This document shows, piece by piece, positions 8,655 through 17,561 of a DNA stretch of 64,000 bases. The notes under the pieces were generated by a model. The model was not told the origin of the DNA. It saw nothing but the letters and a program-made list of their open reading frames with translations, and did no database searches. Source of the stretch: JAAFIP01 sp031367325 (GTDB taxonomy: Bacteria; Pseudomonadota; Gammaproteobacteria; Burkholderiales; Burkholderiaceae_C). The stretch is from assembly GCA_031367325.1 (NCBI GenBank), contig JANLPQ010000097.1, positions 10,973 to 74,972 on the forward strand, in the 5' to 3' direction. Every line of letters begins with the position of its first letter. The first letter of the stretch is position 1. The position numbers and the translations under genes were made by a program.

Positions 8655-10040
8655 ATGAAAAATAAACTGTCAATTTTGGCCATAGCCGTTACGGCTGCAT
8701 TTCCTATGGTGCATAGCGCTCACGCGCAAACCAATGCAGAGCTCAAGCAAGAGCTAGAGCTTTTAAAGAAGCAACTTCAAATTTTGACGCAAAAGATGGA
8801 CGCCGCTGTTGCCGCACCTGCATCTGCAGCGCCCTCAGCTGCGACTGGTGCTGTAGATCAGCAAGAATTTAACCGAGTCAAAATTAAAGCAGAATCGACT
8901 GAAGATGCTTTTGAAGCCGCAGGTTTTAAAGGCCTGAAAATTAGCGGTGTGATTGACCCGACTTATATCTACAGTTCTAGCCAGAAGCGCGCTGGGGTTA
9001 CTTTTTTGAATAATTTTGATGGGGCCTCTGGTATAGACAAAACAACTATGTTGCCACAAACTGATGGCTATACTTTCGATAACAGCTCCTTCGGTACAGC
9101 CATGCTAGACTTCCAAAAAGAAACAAATGGTGGTAGCAAATGGCGCTTGACTTTAATGCCGCACAAATCTGCAGGCTCAGCCTTCCGTGCGGGTTCTATA
9201 GTGCACGAAGCCTCGGTGTCTGTCCCCTTGGGTGATGAGAAAACAAGATTGATTGCCGGTCAAATACCCGACTGGTCGGGCTATGAATTGACGGCTGCCA
9301 ACGTAAATCCTTTGGTCACTCACAACATGCTTTACGATTTTACTGCACTAACGTACTACACTGGTGCAGGTATGGAAGTGGTGCGTGGCCCTTGGACAAG
9401 CAAGTTCTTAGTGGGTAATGTAAATCAAGCTGCGCGCGAAGCGGCTGATAAGAAGCTTGCGTTGGTGTACCGTGTTGATTATGCTGTAAACGAGTTTACA
9501 GGCTTAGGCTTTTCAGGTGGGCATTCATTTGCAGACAAGGCCACTACACCGGGTCGTTTTGATTTGCTAGAGGTCGATGGTTACTACACACGCGGAGACT
9601 TGACATTGCAAGGCCAGATTGCCGCCGGCCGTCATAAATCTAAATCATCTAATGGTGGAGATGCCAAATGGGTAGGTGTATCGGGTTTGGTGGGCTATAA
9701 AGTCACGCCACGGGCGCAAGTAGTTGCGCGCTACGATTTCATTAATAATTCTAAAAATGGCGGTGGCATGTTTGGCGGTGTGGCTGACAACCGCAATGGC
9801 TTTGGTCCCGCATGGGAAGATGATGGCACTGGAAATAACACTTGGTTTCAGCCTGATGTAGATAAAGGCGTGAATCGCTATGCACTCTCGTTAGGTATGA
9901 ATTATTTGATCAACCCTAGCACCACATTTAAAACAGAAGTGCGGCTAGATGGTGCTAACGGAGCTGTTTTTCAGTTGCGCGATGGCAGCTATAAAAAGTC
10001 CAACTTGTTGCTGGGTACATCGATTGTTGTGTCTTTCTAA
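8655..10040 (+). CDS. Outer-membrane porin-like protein (DUF3138-like)
   Basis: About 461 residues. A signal peptide (MKNKLSILAIAVTAAFPMV to SAHAQ) is followed by a short coiled coil (ELKQELELLKKQLQILTQKM), an Ala/Pro linker and a beta-rich region ending in LLLGTSIVVSF, an aromatic C-terminus as expected for outer-membrane barrels. The segment GFKGLKISGVIDPTYIY recalls the DUF3138 porin-like family, recognised from memory only. The start at 8655 follows GGAG. An in-frame extension upstream to 8541 lies inside potI and is rejected. Position at the end of the pot genes suggests it lets polyamines cross the outer membrane (inference). Confidence 0.75.
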   Translation: MKNKLSILAIAVTAAFPMVHSAHAQTNAELKQELELLKKQLQILTQKMDAAVAAPASAAPSAATGAVDQQEFNRVKIKAESTEDAFEAAGFKGLKISGVIDPTYIYSSSQKRAGVTFLNNFDGASGIDKTTMLPQTDGYTFDNSSFGTAMLDFQKETNGGSKWRLTLMPHKSAGSAFRAGSIVHEASVSVPLGDEKTRLIAGQIPDWSGYELTAANVNPLVTHNMLYDFTALTYYTGAGMEVVRGPWTSKFLVGNVNQAAREAADKKLALVYRVDYAVNEFTGLGFSGGHSFADKATTPGRFDLLEVDGYYTRGDLTLQGQIAAGRHKSKSSNGGDAKWVGVSGLVGYKVTPRAQVVARYDFINNSKNGGGMFGGVADNRNGFGPAWEDDGTGNNTWFQPDVDKGVNRYALSLGMNYLINPSTTFKTEVRLDGANGAVFQLRDGSYKKSNLLLGTSIVVSF

Positions 10041-10098
10041 TATGCAAATCTGGTACATGTGAAGAGCTGATTCACTCGTAGTCTATTCTTTTAAAACA

Positions 10099-10131
10099 CA
10101 AACGGGGCAGACAGTATGGTCGCCCCGTTTG
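10099..10131 (+). terminator. Hairpin after the importer-porin operon
   Basis: A perfect 10-bp stem, CAAACGGGGC at 10099-10108 and its complement at 10122-10131, encloses a 13-base loop. It lies 58 bp after the porin stop. There is only a short T run at the end of the stem, so it may be a weak or bidirectional terminator or a 3' stabiliser. Confidence 0.5.
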
Positions 10132-10187
10132 CACTTGGCCCTATCGGTAGTGCCAATCTTGTTTAACAAGACTAACCCAATGAGAGC

Positions 10188-11678
10188 ATGGTGAGCGCAA
10201 TGGTTGATATGAAAAATTCAAAATTCGATGGTCGTGCACTAATTGATGGCCAACGTGTTAGCGCCTGCAGTGGCAGGGTGTTTGATTGCATCTCACCTGT
10301 GGATGGGCGTGTACTTACCCAAGTAGCACGCTGCGACATAGCCGACGTCAACGTGGCGGTAGCAGCTGCGCGTAAAGCATTTGATGATAGAAGATGGCGG
10401 GCGCTAGCTCCCGCACAGCGCAAACGCACAATGATCAAGTTTGCCGATTTGATGCTGGCATATGGTGATGAACTGGCGCTGACTGAAACGCTAGACATGG
10501 GCAAACCCATTCGGTATGCCAAAGCGGTGGATGTCAACAGTGCAGCCAACTGCATTCGCTGGTACGGTGAGGCAGTGGACAAAATTTACGATGAAATTGC
10601 ACCTACGGCAGACACTGCACTGGCCTTGATTACCCGCGAACCTGTGGGTGTTGTGGGCGTGATAGTGCCGTGGAATTACCCGATGATCATGGCAGCATGG
10701 AAGATTGCCCCCGCACTAGCTGCTGGAAATTGTGTAGTGCTTAAACCTAGCGAAAAATCACCACTAACTGCTTTGCGTATGGCTGAACTGGCGCTAGAGG
10801 CGGGCATACCTGATGGTGTGTTTAATGTAGTGACTGGTTATGGTGCTGAGGCGGGTTCGCCCTTGGCTTTACACATGGATGTAGATTGCATTGCATTTAC
10901 CGGCTCTACCCAGGTAGGCAAGAAAATTTATGTTATGGCTGGGCAAAGCAATTTAAAGCGCGCCTGGACCGAGCTGGGCGGCAAGTCGCCCAACATTGTG
11001 TTTGCTGACTGCCCTAGTTTAGACAAAGCCGTGGAGGCAGCGGTAGGCAGTATTTTCTTTAATCAAGGAGAAAGCTGCAACGCTCCCTCGCGTCTGTATG
11101 TAGAGGCTAGTATCAAAGACAGGTTTTTAGAAAAAGCGCTGGCCTTAGTGCCTAACTATATGCCTGCCAATCCGCTGGAGCCGGCCACCAATATGGGGGC
11201 AATCGTGGACCAAATCCAGCTTAGCAGCATCTTGGGCTACATAGAAAGTGGCAAGAGCGAAGGTGCCCAGTTAATAGCTGGCGGCCAGCAAGTCATGCAG
11301 GCAACTGGCGGCTGCTATGTGCAGCCTACTATTTTTGATGGTGTAGCGCCCCACATGACAATTGCACGCGAAGAAATATTTGGCCCCGTGCTATCGGTAC
11401 TCACATTTACCGATGCGGCGGATGCGGTACGCCAAGCCAACGATAGTGTGTATGGCCTGCAAGCGGGTGTATGGACCGCCGACCTGAACAAAGCTCACGG
11501 TGTTGCGCGCGCGCTGCGTGCTGGCACGGTGCATATCAACCAATATGACGAGGACGATATTACTGTGCCATTTGGTGGCTTTAAACAAAGCGGCGCAGGG
11601 CGTGATAAGTCGCTGCATGCTTTTGACAAATACACCGAAACAAAAACTACGTGGATTCGTATTGACAGTCCCGTGTGA
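10188..11678 (+). CDS. puuC: NAD(P)-dependent aldehyde dehydrogenase, gamma-glutamyl-aminobutyraldehyde type
   Basis: Aldehyde dehydrogenase of 496 residues. It has the cofactor segment PWNYPMIMAAWKIAPALAAGN, general base Glu262 in WTELGGKSPNIVF and catalytic Cys297 in FFNQGESCNAPSRL. It should oxidise the aldehyde from polyamine transamination to the acid, just before the hydrolase PuuD acts. PuuC/KauB is the closest named group. Several ATGs (10188, 10200, 10209) are in frame; the first is used here. It is followed 18 bp later by a second glutamine-synthetase-like gene. Confidence 0.87.
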   Translation: MVSAMVDMKNSKFDGRALIDGQRVSACSGRVFDCISPVDGRVLTQVARCDIADVNVAVAAARKAFDDRRWRALAPAQRKRTMIKFADLMLAYGDELALTETLDMGKPIRYAKAVDVNSAANCIRWYGEAVDKIYDEIAPTADTALALITREPVGVVGVIVPWNYPMIMAAWKIAPALAAGNCVVLKPSEKSPLTALRMAELALEAGIPDGVFNVVTGYGAEAGSPLALHMDVDCIAFTGSTQVGKKIYVMAGQSNLKRAWTELGGKSPNIVFADCPSLDKAVEAAVGSIFFNQGESCNAPSRLYVEASIKDRFLEKALALVPNYMPANPLEPATNMGAIVDQIQLSSILGYIESGKSEGAQLIAGGQQVMQATGGCYVQPTIFDGVAPHMTIAREEIFGPVLSVLTFTDAADAVRQANDSVYGLQAGVWTADLNKAHGVARALRAGTVHINQYDEDDITVPFGGFKQSGAGRDKSLHAFDKYTETKTTWIRIDSPV

Positions 11679-11696
11679 AAAAAACTAGGGCTGCAC

Positions 11697-13037
11697 ATGA
11701 CTATTGAACAGACGGTGACCCAAACGGTGGAGACATTAAGTGCCCAAGGTATTCACAGTGTCCTTGCTCAATTTACAGACATGCATGGTGTTGCCAAAGG
11801 CAAACTCGTACCACTGGCCAATTTGCAAGAATGGGTGACTGTTGGTGCTGGCTTTGCTGGGCCTAGTATTTGGGGTACGGGTTTAGGGCGCTACGGTAAG
11901 CGCAGTGAATACTATGGCCGGGTGCAAGTAGGTTCACTAAAGGCTCTACCCTTTATGCCAGGCGTGGTGCATGCCGTGTGCGACGGCTATGCGGGCGGTG
12001 AGCCGCTGGTGACTTGTTCGCGCCAAGTGCTAAAGAGGCAAGTAGAGCGCTTGCAAGCCAAAGGCTTGACTCTCTGGGTTGGCATTGAACCTGAGTTTTT
12101 TTTGCTGAAGCAAGATGCCTTGGGCCAATGGAGTCCAGCTGACGTAGCCGATCAGCTGGACAAGCCCTCGTATGATCTAAAAGCAATTTACCGAAACCAA
12201 GAGTTTTTGGATGATATGCGCAAAGCCCTGACTGCATTGGGTTTTGAGTTGCAGCAAATAGACCACGAAGACGCCTGTGGCCAGTATGAAATTAACTACA
12301 AATTTGACGACGCTCTCGCAGCTGCGGACCGCTACATGCTTTTCAAAATGACGGCCCATGCCATAGCTCAGCAGCATGGTATGGTCTTCAGCTGTATGCC
12401 TAAGCCGTTTGCGCATGCGCCAGGCAGCGGCTTGCATTTTCATTTGAGTATTACCGACACGCAAGGTAAAGCATTGTTTACCAACCTTGCAGATCCGCTA
12501 GAACTGAGCGAGACAGGCTACAGCTTTGTGGCGGGGCTGCTGCACCACGCTGATGCGTTAGCTGCCCTGTGCGCGCCTACAGTAAATAGCTATAAACGCT
12601 TGGCCAGCAGCGACAGTGCCTCCGGCACCACATGGTCACCAGTGTGGAAGTCTTACGGGGACAATAACCGCACCTGTTTGGTGCGCACCGTGGCGGGGCG
12701 TATAGAGTGGCGATTGCCTGACCCATCTTGCAACGTATACGCAGCATTGGCCGCCACACTGGCCGCTGGGCTAAACGGTATAAAGAATTCGATGATAGCT
12801 CCTGCTGCATGTCAGGTAGATCTGTACGAACACCACGCAAAGGGTGGTGCTATGCCTGCACAGCTGCCCCGTGACTTGCGGACGGCGGTGGACGCGTTAG
12901 CGGCAGACAAGGCGCTCACAGAGCAGACAGGCAGTGCTTTTTGCGCTGAGTTTGTAAAACTGAAACGCCAAGAATGGGATGCTTTTAACTCTCATGTAAG
13001 CCCGTGGGAGCTAAAAAAATACGCCGACACCTACTAA
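11697..13037 (+). CDS. Glutamine synthetase-like ligase, second paralogue (GlnT-like)
   Basis: A 446-residue glutamine-synthetase family protein, clearly different from the one at 1585. It has LAQFTDMHGVAKGKLVP at the N-terminus, then GQYEINYKFDDAL, PGSGLHFHLSI and the ATP-site region NSYKRLASSDSASGTTWSP. This group includes GlnT-type and gamma-glutamylmethylamide-type ligases that join glutamate to amines. Following puuC, it probably glutamylates a different amine or polyamine from the first paralogue (inference). The gene has no internal stop and full family length. Confidence 0.8.
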   Translation: MTIEQTVTQTVETLSAQGIHSVLAQFTDMHGVAKGKLVPLANLQEWVTVGAGFAGPSIWGTGLGRYGKRSEYYGRVQVGSLKALPFMPGVVHAVCDGYAGGEPLVTCSRQVLKRQVERLQAKGLTLWVGIEPEFFLLKQDALGQWSPADVADQLDKPSYDLKAIYRNQEFLDDMRKALTALGFELQQIDHEDACGQYEINYKFDDALAAADRYMLFKMTAHAIAQQHGMVFSCMPKPFAHAPGSGLHFHLSITDTQGKALFTNLADPLELSETGYSFVAGLLHHADALAALCAPTVNSYKRLASSDSASGTTWSPVWKSYGDNNRTCLVRTVAGRIEWRLPDPSCNVYAALAATLAAGLNGIKNSMIAPAACQVDLYEHHAKGGAMPAQLPRDLRTAVDALAADKALTEQTGSAFCAEFVKLKRQEWDAFNSHVSPWELKKYADTY

Positions 13038-13049
13038 AAGGTGCGGCGT
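13021..13049 (+). terminator. Hairpin overlapping the stop codon of the GlnT-like gene
   Basis: ACGCCGACACCT at 13021-13032 pairs with AGGTGCGGCGT at 13039-13049, leaving one bulged A; the stop codon lies in the loop. No T tract follows. It may end transcription of the polyamine region or protect the 3' end. Confidence 0.35.
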
Positions 13050-13118
13050 ATGTTGTGTGGGCTCTAGAGAAGTAGATCTTGGGCTGACTTCAGTGCCTGC
13101 TTGAAGTTAACGGGTGGC

Positions 13119-13436
13119 TTATTTCAACGTCATTACCCAAGCGGCCAGTTTAGCTGCATCGGCTTCATTAACTTGCGGGTTGGCTGGCATGGGCACAGGA
13201 CCCCACACTCCTTTGCTACCTTTTTGGATAATTACGGCTAATTTTTTGGCAGCATCGGGATCGGCGCTGTATTTAGCGGCAACATCCTTGTAAGCAGGCC
13301 CCACCATTTTTTTGTCTACAGCGTGGCATGCCATACAGTTTTTGGATGTTGCTAAGGCTGCGTCGGCCATGGCGGGTGCAGTTACTGCGCTCAAAGCGGC
13401 AGCTATTAAAGCGGCATAAAGTAGTGAGAGTTTCAT
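13119..13436 (-). CDS. Small periplasmic class I cytochrome c
   Basis: A 105-residue protein with a signal peptide (cleavage near APAMADA) and one haem-binding motif, CMACH (Cys34, Cys37, His38). The likely axial methionine is Met83 in GPVPMPANP. Length and the end ADAAKLAAWVMTLK fit the cytochrome c551/c552 family of soluble electron carriers. It stands alone on the minus strand, so its partner oxidase or reductase cannot be named. Confidence 0.9.
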   Translation of the reverse strand: MKLSLLYAALIAAALSAVTAPAMADAALATSKNCMACHAVDKKMVGPAYKDVAAKYSADPDAAKKLAVIIQKGSKGVWGPVPMPANPQVNEADAAKLAAWVMTLK

Positions 13437-13661
13437 AGTCTTCCTTTAAAACACCTACGCGGTGTAAGATGCAATGCACCTAATACACAACATAACGCAA
13501 TTCTAGAGCCTAGCGTTGACCGCTGCTTAACTGTGGACTCTAAAAGACATAGCTACGGCCAGTTATGTGAAGATAAGGGTTTTGTACCTAAAACATCTCT
13601 TTTTCAGCTAAAAAGCTTAAAAATGAGATTTAAATTAACTTTTGTTGCTCTGGAGCGTAGT

Positions 13662-13913
13662 ATGTATTTTTTATACCTTGGACTATTGGTATTGCTGATG
13701 AAGTTTTTGGATATAGGCCCTGTCGGCAGGCTAGACTGGGCCACCGATTGGTACTGGTTTGCCGCCCCGTTCATTTTGGCCGCCGCATGGTGGGCATGGG
13801 CCGACTGGTCGGGCTACACCAAGCGACGTGCCATGGATAAGATGGACAACCGCAAAAAAGACCGCCTTGCCAAAAACCGTGACGCTATGGGCATGGGGCC
13901 TAAAAAGCGCTAA
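13662..13913 (+). CDS. Small Trp-rich membrane protein (TIGR04438-like)
   Basis: An 83-residue protein with two predicted helices (YFLYLGLLVLLMKFL; then a Trp-rich stretch around WYWFAAPFILAAAWWAWAD) and a strongly basic tail (YTKRRAMDKMDNRKKDR). This matches the TIGR04438 Trp-rich family of Burkholderiales, whose function is unknown. The ATG at 13662 is chosen because GGAG at 13652-13655 precedes it and the family begins there; the frame is open upstream to 13533 but without a good start. Confidence 0.75.
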   Translation: MYFLYLGLLVLLMKFLDIGPVGRLDWATDWYWFAAPFILAAAWWAWADWSGYTKRRAMDKMDNRKKDRLAKNRDAMGMGPKKR

Positions 13914-13949
13914 ATGATGCACCGTTTGTGCAGTGTTTTAGCGGTTTAA

Positions 13950-13990
13950 GGCCGTAGAACCTGCTCAAGCAGCTATTTAATTTGTAGCGT
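13950..13990 (+). repeat. Palindromic repeat, copy 1 (intergenic)
   Basis: Core CTGCTCAAGCAG at 13961-13972 followed by GCTAT and TAGCG. It lies between the convergent Trp-rich gene and ilvD. Its left flank GGCCGTA is shared with the copy at 55561. Confidence 0.85.
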
Positions 13991-13992
13991 GT

Positions 13993-15690
13993 TTAATAAA
14001 GATCCAGCACAGCACCCTTGGACGCACTGGACGCATTAAACGCAAACTTGGCTTGCACGCCGCGTGTGTAACGCGGTGCTGGCTTTTTCCAAGCGGCACG
14101 GCGCTGGGCTAGCACGGCATCCGTCACGTTCAGCTGCAGCAGTAACTTCTTGGAATCAATCGTTACACTGTCGCCGTTTTCGATTAATGCAATATTGCCG
14201 CCCTCGGCTGCCTCGGGTGCTACGTGGCCTACCACCATGCCCCATGTGCCACCGCTAAAGCGGCCATCGGTGATTAAACCCACTGTCTCGCCCATGCCCG
14301 CACCGATCAGCGCGCCTGTGGGGGCTAGCATTTCGGGCATGCCAGGGCCACCTTTGGGGCCTAGGTAGCGCAGCACCATCACGTCACCGTGGGTGATTTT
14401 GCCGCCCAAAATGGCTTTTAACGCGCTTTGCTCGTCGTCAAAACATTTGGCAGGGCCTGTCATTACGGGGTTCTTTAGGCCAGTGATTTTGGCCACGGCG
14501 CCTTCGGGGCTCAGGTTGCCCTTCAAGATGGCCAGGTGGCCTTCTTTATACATGGGTTTGTCGATGGGGCGAATGCAGTCTTGGTCTGCGCGCGGCACGG
14601 CAGGCACGTCTTTTAAGACTTCGGCAATCGTTTGGCCCGAGATGGTGATGCAGTCGCCGTGCAGTAGGCCTGCGGCCAATAGCGTTTTCATGACTTGCGG
14701 AATGCCGCCCGCTTTGTGCAGGTCTACGGCCAGGTATTTGCCAGAGGGCTTCAAGTCGCAAATCACCGGGACTTTTTTGCGCATGCGCTCAAAGTCGTCA
14801 ATGGTCCATTCCACATCAGCCGCGTGCGCGATGGCCAAGAAGTGCAATACAGCATTGGTCGATCCGCCGGTAGCCATGATGACGGCTACGGCGTTTTCAA
14901 TCGCTTTCTTGGTCACAATGTCGCGCGGCTTAATATCTTTTTTAATCGCCTCCATCAGCACTTTAGCCGACTCTTTGGCCGAGTTCATTTTCTCGTCGTG
15001 TGGGTTGGCCATGGTAGAAGAATAGGGCAAGCTAATGCCCAGCGCCTCAAAGCTGGATGACATGGTGTTGGCCGTGTACATGCCGCCACACGACCCAGTA
15101 CCCGGGATGGCGCGCATTTCAATTTCGCGCAGGTCTTCGTCGCTCATATTGCCTGCGGCGTTTTGGCCCACGGCTTCGAACACACTCACTATGTTCAAAT
15201 CTTGGTCTTTATAACGGCCCGGCAAAATAGTGCCGCCGTACACGTAGATAGCGGGTACGTTGGCGCGTAGCATGCCCATCAGGCCGCCGGGCATGTTTTT
15301 GTCGCAGCCACCCACCACGACCACACCGTCCATCCACTGGCCTTGCACGCAGGTCTCTATGCAGTCTGAGATCACTTCGCGTGAGACCAGCGAATATTTC
15401 ATACCCTCGGTGCCCATGGCCATGCCATCGCTGATCGTCGGTGTGCCAAACACTTGCGCGTTGCCACCCGCCTCGATAATGCCAGCAATGGCTGCGTCGG
15501 CCAGCTTTTGCAAGCCACTGTTACACGGCGTAATGGTGCTGTGCCCGTTGGCCACACCTACCATCGGTTTGCCAAAGTCGCTCTCTTTGTAGCCCATGCC
15601 ATAGTACATAGACCGGTTGGGCGCGCGGGACTTGCCCTCGGTGATGTTGGCAGAGCGCAGGTTTTGGATAGGAATGATTTTGGTGGCCAT
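13993..15690 (-). CDS. ilvD: Dihydroxy-acid dehydratase
   Basis: Dehydrates 2,3-dihydroxy-isovalerate and 2,3-dihydroxy-3-methylvalerate to the 2-keto acids of valine and isoleucine synthesis, in the cytoplasm. The 565-residue length is normal. The Fe-S ligand cysteines are visible in TITPCNSGLQ, GGCDKNMPGG and GTGSCGGMYTANTM; the C-terminal LITDGRFSGGTWGMVVGHVAPEA is also typical. The gene stands alone, convergent with the Trp-rich protein gene and divergent from lgt. Confidence 0.97.
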   Translation of the reverse strand: MATKIIPIQNLRSANITEGKSRAPNRSMYYGMGYKESDFGKPMVGVANGHSTITPCNSGLQKLADAAIAGIIEAGGNAQVFGTPTISDGMAMGTEGMKYSLVSREVISDCIETCVQGQWMDGVVVVGGCDKNMPGGLMGMLRANVPAIYVYGGTILPGRYKDQDLNIVSVFEAVGQNAAGNMSDEDLREIEMRAIPGTGSCGGMYTANTMSSSFEALGISLPYSSTMANPHDEKMNSAKESAKVLMEAIKKDIKPRDIVTKKAIENAVAVIMATGGSTNAVLHFLAIAHAADVEWTIDDFERMRKKVPVICDLKPSGKYLAVDLHKAGGIPQVMKTLLAAGLLHGDCITISGQTIAEVLKDVPAVPRADQDCIRPIDKPMYKEGHLAILKGNLSPEGAVAKITGLKNPVMTGPAKCFDDEQSALKAILGGKITHGDVMVLRYLGPKGGPGMPEMLAPTGALIGAGMGETVGLITDGRFSGGTWGMVVGHVAPEAAEGGNIALIENGDSVTIDSKKLLLQLNVTDAVLAQRRAAWKKPAPRYTRGVQAKFAFNASSASKGAVLDLY

Positions 15691-15784
15691 GTCTGAGCTA
15701 GGTTGTGACTAAAGAATATGCTAATTGTAGTGGGCTAAGCCGGCGATTTTGCTTGCGTTCTAATGCACGGTAAGCGGTCTGTAG

Positions 15785-15802
15785 GCCTGAGCGCGCTCAG
15801 GC
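15785..15802. promoter_or_regulatory. Perfect 18-bp palindrome between ilvD and lgt
   Basis: GCCTGAGCG followed directly by its complement CGCTCAGGC, in the 260-bp divergent region upstream of ilvD and lgt. It may be an operator or a factor-independent terminator remnant; nothing in the sequence decides. Confidence 0.3.
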
Positions 15803-15950
15803 ACTCGGCGTGGACAGCTTTAGTACAAAACAAAAAAGACAAGACAAGTTCAGTGTAAACAGCACATCGCTCACCATTATTTGAATGGCCGTAATGGTCA
15901 TTATGTTGATTCAATTTCAATCAATTAGGCATTACATGCACAATATGGGG

Positions 15951-16760
15951 ATGCTTATTCATCCCCAAATTAATCCCGTCGCCCTGCAGCTTGGCCCCCT
16001 TGCCATCCATTGGTACGGCTTAACTTATCTAGCAGCTTTTGCGCTGTTTATGTTTTTAGGCATCCGCAGGTTAAAGCACCAGCCGTTTGCGTCTATCACG
16101 GGTGGTGGTGCATGGAGCCGCAAGGACGTGGAGGATATTTTGTTCCTTGGCGTGATGGGCGTGGTGCTAGGCGGGCGCGTCGGCTATTGCTTGTTTTACA
16201 AACCTGGTTATTACCTTGCACACCCGTTAGAAATTTTTTATGTATGGCAAGGCGGCATGAGCTTTCACGGCGGCATGCTGGGTGTGGTGGTGGCGGAGAT
16301 CTGGTTTGCGTATTCGCGCAAGCGCCCACTGCTACAGGTGGCCGACTTTGTAGCCCCGTGCGTGCCCACTGGTCTGATGATGGGGCGCGTGGGTAACTTT
16401 ATCAACGGTGAGCTGTGGGGCCGGGTGGCCGACCCGTCACTGCCGTGGGGCATGATTTTCAGAGGTGCGGGCGATGCACCACGGCACCCCTCGCAGGTGT
16501 ACCAAATGCTGATGGAAGGGCTGCTGCTGTTTGTCTTGCTGTGGCTGTATGCACGCAAAGAGCGCAAGCCTGGCCAAGTGGCGGCGGTATTTTTGGTGGG
16601 CTATGGCATCTTCCGCTTCATCGCCGAATATTTCCGTGAGCCTGATGCGCACTTAGGGTTACTCAGCATGGGATTAAGCATGGGGCAGTGGTTATGCGTG
16701 CCCATGATCTTGGGTGGAGCAGGCTTATGGTTCTGGGCGCGCAACCAGAATAAGGCATAG
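15951..16760 (+). CDS. lgt: Prolipoprotein diacylglyceryl transferase
   Basis: Inner-membrane enzyme that moves diacylglycerol from phosphatidylglycerol to the lipobox cysteine of prolipoproteins. From the start at 15951 it has 269 residues, the usual size, beginning MLIHPQINPVALQLGPLAIHWYG as in proteobacterial homologues. The signature GRVGNFINGELWGR is at residues 145-158, and HGGMLGVVVAE near 106-116 holds the conserved histidine region. An upstream extension to 15885 is unlikely. Confidence 0.96.
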   Translation: MLIHPQINPVALQLGPLAIHWYGLTYLAAFALFMFLGIRRLKHQPFASITGGGAWSRKDVEDILFLGVMGVVLGGRVGYCLFYKPGYYLAHPLEIFYVWQGGMSFHGGMLGVVVAEIWFAYSRKRPLLQVADFVAPCVPTGLMMGRVGNFINGELWGRVADPSLPWGMIFRGAGDAPRHPSQVYQMLMEGLLLFVLLWLYARKERKPGQVAAVFLVGYGIFRFIAEYFREPDAHLGLLSMGLSMGQWLCVPMILGGAGLWFWARNQNKA

Positions 16761-16851
16761 GCTGGTTTTAGACCCATAGACTGTCTCCCGAGTAATCGTA
16801 AAAAGTGCCAGCTAACGTGGGGTTTTGAGCCACTACATATAAATACTGCTT

Positions 16852-16882
16852 GGTAATTATCCATAATTACCGATAATTATGG
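16852..16882. promoter_or_regulatory. Triple alternating inverted repeat, candidate GntR operator
   Basis: GGTAATTAT at 16852-16860 pairs with ATAATTACC at 16863-16871, and CCATAATTA at 16861-16869 pairs with TAATTATGG at 16874-16882. Both palindromes are perfect over 9 bp and they interlock. The second ends one base before the regulator start codon, so binding would block its own expression. FCD-type GntR proteins usually bind short palindromes like these. Confidence 0.6.
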
Positions 16883-16883
16883 A

Positions 16884-17552
16884 ATGCATGCGGTTCAAAA
16901 ATCTCTACACATGGAAGTCGCTGCGCAGCTACGTGAGCGTATCTTTGCGGGTACTCTGGCACCAGGCGTTTTTATGGACGAGACGGTACTTGCAGAAGAT
17001 TTGCAAATTTCTCGTACACCGCTGCGAGAGGCGCTTAAGGTATTGGCTGCTGAGGGTTTGGTGCGGCACGAGCCAAGGCGCGGCAGCTTTGTAAGCGAGG
17101 TGACTGCGCAAGATCTGGATGAAATATTTCCCGTGATAGCGTTGCTGGAGGGACGCTGCGCGCTAGAGGCGGCCACCAAGGCGAGTGATGGTGACATTGC
17201 AGCGCTAGAAACGCTGCATGCGCGCTTGCAAAAGCATGCTAAGGCCAAACGCATTACCGAGTATTACGAAACCAACTTTGCCATTCACGAGGCCATTATT
17301 ACCTTGGCTGATAACAAATGGCTGTCGCAGGTGATTGGTGACTTGCGCAAGATCGTCAAGCTGGCCCGTTTGCAGCAGTTGCATGCGCCGGGTCGGCTGG
17401 AGCAAAGCCTGTCAGAGCACATGGACGTGTTTGAAGCGCTCAAGGCCCGTGACGGTGAGGGCGCTGAGGCGGCCATGCGCACCCACCTTACGCGCCAGCG
17501 CAGTGCGCTACGCGAGTTGGCGCAGGTCCAGCAAACACGCTTGGTAGTGTAG
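16884..17552 (+). CDS. GntR-family regulator, FCD subfamily (malonate operon, MatR-like)
   Basis: A 222-residue regulator. Residues about 10-75 are the winged helix (LRERIFAGTLAPGVF, ISRTPLREALKVLAAEGLV, RRGSFV). The rest is an FCD ligand domain with FAIHEAIITLADN and LSEHMDVFEAL carrying conserved metal-site histidines. It heads, by 9 bp, an operon for malonate use, so malonate or malonyl-CoA is the likely effector, as known for MatR proteins. An internal ATG at codon 10 is an alternative start. Confidence 0.85.
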   Translation: MHAVQKSLHMEVAAQLRERIFAGTLAPGVFMDETVLAEDLQISRTPLREALKVLAAEGLVRHEPRRGSFVSEVTAQDLDEIFPVIALLEGRCALEAATKASDGDIAALETLHARLQKHAKAKRITEYYETNFAIHEAIITLADNKWLSQVIGDLRKIVKLARLQQLHAPGRLEQSLSEHMDVFEALKARDGEGAEAAMRTHLTRQRSALRELAQVQQTRLVV

Positions 17553-17561
17553 GAGCAGCTT

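Noticed and set aside
14393..15025. 210-codon open frame antisense to ilvD
   Set aside because: Lies wholly on the opposite strand of a clear ilvD gene and has no family features.
15735..15920. Short open frame between ilvD and lgt
   Set aside because: No ribosome site, unlikely composition, and overlaps the 18-bp palindrome.
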